64,000 bases of DNA, taken from assembly GCA_033398695.1 (NCBI GenBank), contig CM065819.1:2281501-2345500 (forward strand), in the 5' to 3' direction. The stretch is from Orobanche coerulescens. Its lineage: Eukaryota > Streptophyta > Magnoliopsida > Lamiales > Orobanchaceae. Every line of letters begins with the position of its first letter. The stretch's first letter is position 1. A model generated the notes under the pieces. That model did not search any database, was not told where the DNA came from, and was given only the letters and a program-made list of their open reading frames with translations. The translations under genes were made by a program, and so were the position numbers. This document shows positions 55,541 to 64,000 of this stretch, piece after piece.

Positions 55541-56863
55541 TGTGGTGTTTTTGTGAGAAGCAATGATTTATTGAGGATAGCGTAACTTGAGTATAAAGAT
55601 GGATAATAATTAAATAGAAAATTTATTTTGGGGATTAAAAAATTCAAACCTCCCACTTAGATTGAATATGAAGGAGTAATATCTTAATAGTAATCCTTCG
55701 TTATTTGAAAAATTATTATAAAAAATACCAGAATGACGTAAAGTGTTATTTTATATGTGATTGTTGCAATAGAAACAACAATAGACTAGAAGTAGGACAA
55801 AATGTGTGTCAATTATCATTAATGAATATGTACATATAAGGTGGAAGTACAAGATTTAGAACGTTTCATCGAGGCCTAGTTTACCCACAATAGAAATAAC
55901 ATAAGTAAAAGCCTAGACTAAAACATATTGAGTATTATTTCTTCAGCACTTTCCTTTGTGCTGAGTCGTTACGACATGTCATGTTGCCTCGTTCTCGTCA
56001 AACAAAAATCCAAAAGAAAAATTGTCTTGATCGCAGGAAAAGACTATGATATCTCAACATGTAAGTTTAAACTTCATCCTTTGAGTCTATCTCCTCATAT
56101 GATCGTTACATTGACTAACACGCTCTAAAATGATAAATTCGGTGATTAATAAACTCGAAACATCTTGTTACCTTGTTAAAAACCTTTTCAAGTGATAAAA
56201 ACTCAATGGACAAAATAATCCTTGGATAGAAAAGAGTATAACGTGTGATATGGAAACACTGTTAGGGTTGTATACTGCAAAGCATACTTTATGCCTGTAT
56301 TACCTTATTTCCCCGTAACTACCTATGAGAATATTAATTATATTTAATCACATATTTTGTATATTTATTCACGTTATAGTTATGCAAATGAAATATCTAA
56401 TTATTGTATATTGTAGATAATGTGGTGTGTTGATGTCACACGGAAGATCATTATCGGAGCCTTATAAAATAATATAATAGTTCACAGCCTATATAATTAT
56501 TAGACAAATTATGTGAAAGAGTGTAGTATATGCTTGAGTTAATTGGTCTTGACTATTAGCATACATTAGCATATTTGCATACGTTGAATAAGATCGGAGT
56601 GAGATAGTGTATTCTGTACTGACTGTTAAATTACGAATAATTATTATTTTTTAATTCTAAGTATATAATGTTTAATTGTGTATTTATAATATTTATTGCT
56701 TTGATTTACCATGGGTGAGACTCAAAATGATTGACTCAATAAGCTTCGTATCTTGGGCAATAATATTATTTATATGATAGTTATAATTATTACTAGAAAT
56801 CATGTCCCGGCTCGTGCGGGTTGATGATATCCCCTTGAGGAGCTCGATAATGATTATTATATT
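55541..56863. other. AT-rich sequence, no gene seen
   Basis: No motif-bearing frame. A segment starting TGTTAGGGTTGTATACTGC at 56262 looks like a possible Copia LTR start, but no matching end was found. CATGTCCCGGCTCGTGCGG near 56800 is a GC-rich island in AT-rich DNA. Confidence 0.5.
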
Positions 56864-58130
56864 TGTTGGCCACTAAGTATACAGTCAACAGCTTAGAAAG
56901 TTAGAGTACAATAAGCTGTACAATTTTCGAATGCGTAGCGGAAGACTAAGTGAGTTGCTGTAAATATAGCAACTGGGGGTGTTCTCCTATTTGCTTGGTG
57001 CGTACAGAGTTTTACAATGTATACTATCATATCACAGTAGAATGCAAATAGTAAATAATGAAAGTAAATAACACAAAGTTTAAAGTGGTTCGAGGTAAAC
57101 CCCTGTACGTCCACTGGTCCTCCACACAAGAGTAAAGAGTTTATTAAAATTACTACATACACAACTACGTGACTTTAACTAAATCTGTCTCTGTATCGTT
57201 CACACAGATTGATACAGGGACTGTAGATTTGGGCCATTCACAAAGATTTGCTTGAGTTTTTTTCGACTCGCTTCTTCTCACACAGATCGAATATTCGTCT
57301 TCAATGCTATTCTTCCCACACAGGCCGGAATATGCAAGGATCCTTAGTCCACACAAGGCTAATGATAATCTCAACGGTAAGGGTAGAACACTTCTCAAAT
57401 AGCATCTTTATCTCGGATGAACAATCGTTGTATGATGTGTTGTTTGCGTTGAGGACTTGTATATTTCTTCGCTTAGATACTGTTGTATGCACACAAAATA
57501 TACTTCTTTGTAATCGCTAGAATGTCAGAGTAATCTGTCAAAGCTTTCGCGATAATGAATAACTTGTATGTTTGAGTCCTCTGGCTTGGGGGCATTTATT
57601 ACCTTGGAAATGTATTTGTTATAAATGAAGTCGTTGCTGGTTGGTGAGATGTTGACGTCTGACTCTTGATTGGTGGCTGCTGAGTGTTTGAATTAAAGCA
57701 GATAGCATTTAGTACTTCAGACATCCTTTCTGTCTTTGCATTAAATGCTCTTGAGAGCTTTCAGACTTGTCTCTCTCCAGCTGCATTAAATGATGTCCTA
57801 TCAGCAATAAATGCTGCTTTAACCGTGAATACTTTATGAATAAACAATGTTTATCTCACAAAGGTTTAAAGCCTTTTTATATTCAGTCATATTGGATGTG
57901 TTTTACTTTTCCTAAGTAAAACACTTTCAGTCTGTATGTTGTATCCAACGTATTACGTCTCTTTGTTGTATGAAGAAGGCTCTGTAGGATGGACTGTCGA
58001 AGAAATCTTTGCTGTATGTTGGGGCTGTGTGACGAGTTCAAATAGCTTCCATACTTGACAGTATTTTGACTTCTTTGAGACTGCTTGTTGTATGTTGGCA
58101 ATTATCAAAACATGAATGTTTATCCCAATA
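56864..58130 (-). mobile_element. 3' LTR of a decayed Copia-like element
   Basis: Plus-strand ends are TGTTGG (56864) and CCAATA (58130); on the minus strand the LTR starts TATTGGGATAAAC right after a polypurine tract (58131-58146, AAAAAGGAGGAAAT). That tract plus the GGCATTATCAAAAAGG text before it are typical of Copia 3' junctions. There is no intact coding region upstream; the element is cut near 58650-58690. Minus-strand small open frames inside have no motif. Confidence 0.65.
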
Positions 58131-58146
58131 ATTTCCTCCTTTTTGA

Positions 58147-58689
58147 TAATGCCAAAACTCTCTTTCTAGATGTCTTCATTTGGATCCAGAGAGGCTATCT
58201 TTGAGTCTTCTGTCCGATTGATCTGATCTCCGATATATAGAATAGAAATATGAACTACTCGTAGGCAAGTTAACAGAAATGAAAGATCCTACATGACTTG
58301 TGTATTACAATTGTATTTATGATTAGCGCGTAGGCACAATCTTACATTGTGGTCTAGGTTGAATACAACTTAACTTATGAACTGTGCGCAAACAAGTTCT
58401 TACAGCTTTTAAGACTTAACAAGTTTATACTTGTTCAAATATTGAAAAAGCTTTGTAAACAAACAGTAAAACAGTAAGCTTAGATTACGAGCTGTAATCT
58501 TTCAAGAGAAATAATTCTATTGATAATTAAGGAAAAGTTACAAGTATTGAAAGACATGCAAAACAAATAATACATACTTTATTGGTAAGCTACTTAGAAG
58601 AAACAATACTGTGAAAAAGACAGACAGGCTAACTCCTATACTGAGAATGTCTCCAAGGTCTTCTGTCAGGATCATTTACGGTCCATTTA
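58147..58689 (-). mobile_element. Internal remnant of the decayed Copia-like element
   Basis: AT-rich sequence between the polypurine tract and the start of an unrelated gag remnant. No gag or pol motif seen. The boundary around 58650-58690 is inferred from where gag-like coding resumes. Confidence 0.45.
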
Positions 58690-59325
58690 CACCAATTGAC
58701 TAGTGAATCGACACCTCCTAAGGCGTAACTGAGAAAAACTCAACAATCCTGCACTCTCGAACAGGTGGCGGACAATATTCGGCCTCCATGGCGGTCTTGA
58801 ACTCGGCCCAAATAGCCATACGATCTCTAGGCGCTACGGCCTCCCACCAATCCGCAGCTTTCTTACCGAGGAGGTACTAAGCAATAGGTACCCTCCTCTC
58901 ATCAGGACAAGCTACAGCATCAAATGTTCTTCCCAACTTGAAGAGCGAGTTCTCTCGACCTAATGAATCAGTGGAACCCATAAACGAGGTGGATGCAATC
59001 TCATCACGTCTCGCAACCACTTACTAGCTCCATTATCATCATCTGGAAGCTCATTCCGGTGCACTGCTTGATTCACTTGTGCCAACGGGGTTACTCCCTG
59101 CTGAAGGATGGTGGCGGCGCCAACATTAACATTACCCCCAGCTGGTTGTCCCTGATCACGCGATTGGTTCTCCTGACCATTTATATTGGACCGGTTAATG
59201 GTCGACAACGAACAAGTCACCCTATCATGATCCTGATTACGTCCACAGCCGCGACCATGGCCTCGACCTCGACCTATCGGCAAACTGAACATGCAATCGT
59301 TTAATACAATGAAACCTAGCATCAC
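58690..59325 (-). pseudogene. gag: Gypsy-type gag fragment, broken
   Basis: The minus strand reads a Gly/Arg-rich start (IGRGRGHGRGCGRNQDHDR), a Gln/Asn-rich linker, and SKWLRDVMRLHPPRL, comparable with RWLREMLKARPPLF in the gag at 47.3-48.3 kb. After a stop near 58960 the gag domain continues in other frames with wording like KAADWWEA, AIWAEF and EYCPP-type remnants down to about 58690. It is therefore the N-terminal half of a related gag, truncated and frameshifted. It belongs with the primer site at 60560 and the LTR beginning at 60576, which lie upstream on the same strand. Confidence 0.65.
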
Positions 59326-60575
59326 ATAACAATGACATCACGTATTCTTATCACAAACATCAACACAAGTGGTAATCACATGCTACCCGTTTAACATCAT
59401 CAGAATTAACAGCACATATGGTAATCACATGTTCCACAATATCATCAAAACCAACATTACATAAGGTATTCTGTGGTCATGCTCTCTTGGCATCGACCCC
59501 CTGAGGTTTCACCGAACCATCCCCGGGTAGCAACCTATTCACACATACGATAAACATTCCCACATATCGACAATCGAATCCAAACCATAAAACACATTGC
59601 ATCTTAACGTGCGCTAAGCCTACGATTAGCGTGCATTAACTATATCACATTAACGTGCGCTAACTGACATAATTCATAAAAAATTCATCCTTCACCTTCT
59701 TCGAGATTAAAATCACGTTTGATTTAAATATACAAAAATTTTATGGCATGAAGGTTTTAAAATCATTTACACAAATCATTTGAAAATAGCACAGATATGC
59801 AAAAATCATTTTCTCAGAGTCCTTTCAAACACGACAAAAGGTCATCAACGGTAACATTTTACAATTGCCCAAAAAACTTCAAAACATATCTTCTAAAAAT
59901 GTCGTCATAAATTTCCATTTAAAAATACTTGGTTGGTTCACCGAAATTCAACGATTTACAAAATCAATGCCAAACCAGCGTTTGACCGTATTGACAAAAC
60001 CATTTCAAAATTTGTTTTTTTTCCACCAACATACACAAGTATTGGGACCTTTTAAAAGAAATCATTTTCAAACATACACGCAATGGATATAACTACAACA
60101 ACTATCTAGAATGAATCAATCTTAAAACGTAGGCCCACCCGGCATATAAAATCACCAATTCAACAAACACAAATCTTGAATGCCTAATTCAAACACAAGT
60201 CAAAACCATCTATATGAGTTTCACGACATAACTTACGAACACCGATTCGAACATATGTCGAAACCATTCATGCCTCCACTAAGCATCTCTGATCATTACA
60301 CACGCAATATACCATAAGTACCAAATTTGAACTCCATTTCACAACATCCTTATAACCAAATCACTAAACAAAATATGTAAATGAGGATATTTACATCACA
60401 TGTCGCACGAAGATGTCGTTCGCCCATGATACTAATCCTAACGATCAACATCGACAACACGAAGTGATAATGCGCAACTCAACTTATCAATCAACAACTC
60501 GAATGACAGAATGCAACACAACTCGACTCAACCCGACAGCCTAGGTTTCCACAACCTAAGTTCTGATACCATAAA
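59326..60575 (-). mobile_element. Leader region between primer site and gag fragment
   Basis: An unusually long (1.2-kb) noncoding leader, AT-rich. At 59605-59665 it contains palindrome-like sites AACGTGCGCTAA (twice) and TTAGCGTGCATTAA, the only such cluster in the window outside an LTR. The segment 59820-60000 resembles the LARD internal and short-internal LTR sequences around GGTAACATTTT and CGTCATAAATTTCC. No gene. Confidence 0.55.
60560..60571 (-). other. Primer-binding site, initiator Met tRNA type (one mismatch)
   Basis: Minus strand TGGTATCAGAAC, four bases inside the LTR end at 60576. Confidence 0.8.
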
Positions 60576-62383
60576 TGTAACACCCTCAGAACTCAACCGG
60601 GATTATTACACGCCGTAAACCCTTCGCACAAGGATTTACCAGACTAAACACCATAAAACAACCAATTGTTCGACCGTCCGGGGTCAAACAGGGCAATGAC
60701 TCAGACCGATAAGGTCACACAATCAATTTTAACTTAAATAATTGTTACAACACATGCCCACGCATGGGTCCAAAATACGAAATGATACAACACAGCGAAA
60801 GACTGAGAATAATACAATGACATCACAACAGCAACTGAATTCCATAACTCTTGATTAGTATCGTAGCCCATCATCCTTTGTGCCGATCCTGTGACTGCTC
60901 CCATGAACCTGCATGTACCTGGATGCAATACAGACACCCACCCCCGATCACTCGGGGGTTACCAAAACTCAACTGTTTCACTAGTGCAAGCATCAAACCA
61001 TACAAAATGTAGCAAGCAATTATAAATCACAAGTCAGACAACCACAACTCAACTAATCACAATTTATACTGTCGCTACTCCATCAATAACATATTCACGA
61101 GAGGTTTTAATAATCTAGAAAACAACACAAGTGGAATATTGTAAAATAAACTACCATCTCAGGAGTTTTTAGAAAACAGAAATCATTAGGATCCCATGTC
61201 CTAGGTTCGCCAAAATCATTAGGAACTCATGTCCTCAGTTTGTCAAAATCTCCCGTTTCGAAATTTTAGGGTTTTAACCCAAATATCACACTATACAACA
61301 TGGAAAACATTTTCAAAAATCACTTGGGACGTGGCCCAACCTTTATTTTCATAAAATCTTTCCTTTCAAAACTTTGTTTACCAAAACATGTTCTCAACTC
61401 CATCATAATCAATGGTCACAAACAATATCGATCCGTGATCTACTATCACGAGTCACCATAGGTTCAATAACCCATATGTTCTTAACCAACACAATAGTCC
61501 CGGACCGAAGGGTGAACTCCGTCACCGCTCTTGTACCAGTCCGAAGAAAGCTTAGATCACAAACAATATCAACTCCGTGATCTACTGTCACGAGTCACCG
61601 TAGGTTCAACAACCCGCATGGTCTTAACCAGATACAACATCACAACTACTAGTTCCGACTACGTGATCCTCTGTCAAGAGTCACTGTAGGCCCCGTCGAG
61701 CCCACACGGTTGGACGTACTGTGCCCTAACCCCATGATCTTCTGTCATGTGTCATCATAGGCCTCGTCAGACCCGCACGATTGGACCACAACACCACATA
61801 CTAAGTTTTGATCCCATGATCTTCTGTCATGAATCCTCGTAGGTCCCGTCGAACCCGCACGAGTGAACTTGGCATCACAACACAACATTACTCACATTCA
61901 CATTCTGTCAAAAAATGACACAGTCAATCAATCACATTGATCACCACGAAATCACGCATCACATGCAAATAACATAATCTCAACAATCCAACCATTATCA
62001 TCAATGACACGCAATCCAGCACAACTCATGATGAATACACAATACATTGCACAACCATGGGTACAACCAAACCAGCACGGTTATCACAATCCTTCACACA
62101 TAACACAACACGCAATACATATACCAAGATAACACAGTCATCACCAAGCCTTCAAAACACGTAATATATGTACCAAGATAACACAGTCATCACCAAGCCT
62201 TCAAAACATGTAATACATAACCAACTCACATGAATCATATTTACGAAGGCAAACAAATCATCACAAACTTAATCCTTGATTTCTAGTCACAATCTACAAG
62301 TTGTATAAGCAAGATACTTGCCTCAAAATCGGCACGCAAATACTCCGATGAACATGGCTCGACCGAAGTGCCTCGAAACCTAC
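60576..62383 (-). mobile_element. LTR of a Gypsy-like element, interrupted
   Basis: On the minus strand the LTR ends CTGAGGGTGTTACA at 60576 with the terminal hairpin (TAAACCC/GGATTTA, 60616-60638). It carries an acceptor-like TGCATCCAG at 60919, a tandem array, and a GAGGCAAGT box (62316-62324). At 62383 a plus-strand LTR begins, so the remaining U3 lies beyond the window. Confidence 0.75.
61420..61870 (-). repeat. Diverged tandem repeats in the LTR
   Basis: Five units, each with a (C/G)TGATC(T/C)(A/T)CT(A/G)TCA box and AGTCACCGTAGG-like text, near 61431, 61578, 61661, 61735 and 61816. Spacing varies from about 74 to 147 bp. Position within the LTR is the same as that of the 89-bp and 74-bp arrays in the LARD-like LTRs. 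Confidence 0.65.
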
Positions 62384-62689
62384 TGTAATACCCAAGATTT
62401 TTATTTCCAGCGGTTATTTTGTTTCGTTATGATTATGTGGGATATGTTTCTCTATTATGTAGGGTATGATGTATTCTGCATAGTGTTCATCGAGTGAGAC
62501 TTATTGTCGCATGTTGATTAAATGTGTGCTTGTATTGTGGTATGTTATGTTTCGTAATTTGCTCGTTATTATTTTGAACCATTGACAGTGCGTTAGAGTG
62601 ACGGGGACATTGTCGAGTGTCCGACCTGAATTTCGGAGTCATTGAGATTCACTACTGTGTTCAGTAGTGGTGTTGCAGCTGTTAGAGTT

Positions 62690-62932
62690 ACGAGTTACGT
62701 CCGTATGTGTTGCTGGTTAAGGCCGTAAGTATCTTTTATTACAGCTATAGTGAGTCATGTATTACGGCTGTAAACCGATTGTTGTTATGGCCGTAAGGAG
62801 CATTCGTATTTTGGGCAGTATCCCAGAGGGGTACATATGGCCGTAAGTCCTGGGTGTTACGGCCGTAAGAATGAAGAGTTACGCCCGTAAGTTGTGCCAA
62901 TTACGGCTATAACATGCCACTAGTTTATATAC
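62690..62932 (+). promoter_or_regulatory. LTR promoter: TTACGGCCGTAA-type cluster and TATA box
   Basis: Perfect or one- to two-base variants of TTACGGCCGTAAG near 62695, 62717, 62762, 62785, 62836, 62857, 62879 and 62900, followed by TTTATATA (62924-62931). A pyrimidine-rich stretch (TTCTTCCCCATTTC) follows the TATA box, as in 5' leaders. Confidence 0.75.
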
Positions 62933-63839
62933 CAGTGGCAGCACCATTTGCGGGACATAAGTTATTTCTTCCCCATTTCATCCCCTTCATTTCTTCTCGG
63001 GATTTTTGAGAGTAGAGGTGATTCTTGAGTTTGAGGAGGCGATCTTCATCGATTCGGGAAGCTTGATTCGTATCTATCATCATCTTCCACTTCATTCGTC
63101 CGAATCGAAGGCAATTTATTGAAATCTCCTAGGGTTGACTTTCGAATTTTTCCGTCTTGATTTCGCTGTTCTTCTGATTTTGATGAATCGGTTGATGTTA
63201 TTGAGTATTGTTAATCATGTTCTACGGATTGTATATCCATATCTCGAATTTGTTTGAGCACAACCATGATTTTTGTGTTCTAAGGGAGCCTTGAGCATTT
63301 AATGTCCGATTAAATGACTCAACGGGTTTTCCTTTTAATCTTGGGCGTGTTTCGCATTGTTTCCGATTGATATACTCGTTGTAATCGTATTTTCGTTGTT
63401 TTTGCCCGGAGGATTGTAGGTGTTTGAGGTTTTTCGATTGAGTCGTGTTCGTCGGAGTGTTCGATATCGGTTAACGAGGCAAGTATCTTGCTTATACGAT
63501 TTGTGTCTTGCGAATAGAGGTTACGTGATGGGTTTACGATGACTTGGTTTGCCTTCATGGATATGATTCGTGTGAATTGATTATTTCGAGCGTTGATTGT
63601 ATCGATGATATATTTGCTTGTTTGATGTTGTGAATTTGTGTTGATGATGTTAACCGTGTTGTTGTGTTGTGCGTGGTCATTCTTGAATGAGGTACCGTGA
63701 TGATTATGATATTTGGATCGGATTGATTATATACTTGGTACGTATTGTGGTGTATTGTTGATTGGTCGGATAAAATTGTAATAAGGTGTATTGTTTCGTG
63801 GTAGTGTCTTGAGATGATCTTTACGTGTGGTGAAATAAA

Positions 63840-64000
63840 TGTGTGGAACCAGGTACGGTCCATCGTGACCTCTGTAGCTTGGTACATGAAGTGTACGAAC
63901 AGTGAATGTGTGGAACCAGGTACGGTCCGTCGTGACCTCTGGAGTTCGGTACATGATGTGTACGAACAGTGAATATCTGGAACCAGGTACGGTCCATAGT
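63840..64000 (+). repeat. 67-bp tandem repeat, at least 2.4 copies
   Basis: TGGAACCAGGTACGGTCC recurs at 63844, 63911 and 63978, with GTGACCTCTG and GTACGAACAGTGAAT in each unit. The array continues past the window end. Confidence 0.9.

Larger units (their letters stand above)
62384..64000 (+). mobile_element. Start of a plus-strand LTR, runs off the window
   Basis: Begins TGTAATACCCAAG inside the minus-strand LTR. It has a palindrome cluster and TATA box, sequence resembling the plus-strand LARD LTR (GGATTGTATATCCATAT at 63226), a GAGGCAAGT box (63476-63484), and the beginning of a 67-bp tandem array. No coding region is reached. Family is related to, but distinct from, the 1-9.4 kb element. 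Confidence 0.8.

Noticed and set aside
54793..55656. Minus-strand frames over the minisatellite
   Set aside because: Repeated Phe/Tyr/His-rich peptides caused by the tandem DNA, not a protein family.

Overview
The window is intergenic DNA from a large, repeat-rich plant genome, most likely a flowering plant and probably a eudicot. Nothing reads as an intact host gene. The plant assignment rests on the element families seen: Sirevirus-type Copia, chromovirus-type Ty3/Gypsy, long-LTR non-autonomous elements, Mutator-like elements (MULEs) carrying ULP1, OTU and plant-mobile-domain genes, MITEs, and initiator-Met-tRNA primer sites. Almost every coding region is broken by stops or frameshifts; the clear exception is the gag gene of a Copia element at 28.6-30.2 kb. 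The LINE-type pol fragment at 52.5-53.8 kb and the gag of the Gypsy element at 47.3-48.3 kb are long open frames inside incomplete elements. || Layout. 1-9,424: a plus-strand tandem (internal tail, LTR, internal, LTR) of a non-autonomous element with 3.4-kb LTRs and no coding capacity (LARD-like). 9,425-21,233: minus-strand relatives in the same tandem form (LTR, internal, LTR, internal, partial LTR), apparently the target into which the plus-strand copies inserted. 21,234-22,641: part of another minus-strand LTR lying in a ULP1-like gene. 22,642-c.33,040: a MULE with a ULP1-like protease gene (+) converging on a mudrA-type transposase gene (-); its transposase gene is split by a 4.2-kb Copia TR-GAG element with a perfect TTATC target duplication. 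c.33,080-38,007: a second MULE with a plant-mobile-domain gene (+) converging on a transposase-SWIM-OTU fusion (-). 38,008-43,212: an element with a 4.2-kb LTR but only 391 bp between its LTRs. 43,213-50,766: a decayed chromovirus-type Gypsy element on the minus strand. 50,767-58,690: old noncoding DNA with a possible solo LTR, a TIR element containing a LINE fragment, a 401-bp MITE, a degenerate minisatellite and a Copia LTR. 58,690-62,383: a Gypsy-like remnant (gag fragment, leader, primer site, LTR). 62,384-64,000: the start of a further plus-strand LTR, running off the end. || The strongest unexplained signal crosses these families. At least six different LTR types carry, within roughly 20-450 bp upstream of a TATA box, clusters of a short palindrome with two CpGs spaced by two bases (frame T-W-R-CG-NN-CG-Y-W-A). 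The centre differs between families: TTACGTACGTAA in Copia, Gypsy and two non-autonomous families, TTACGGCCGTAA in two others, GTAGCGCACGCTAC in the plus-strand LARD. The ULP1-MULE has a comparable but distinct signal, a CG-containing motif (GGTACGAA) scattered through its noncoding parts only. Two further shared signals are a GAG|GCAAGT box that would suit a GC-AG intron inside the LTRs, and a hairpin near the LTR 3' end whose stem sequence changes between families while pairing is largely kept.
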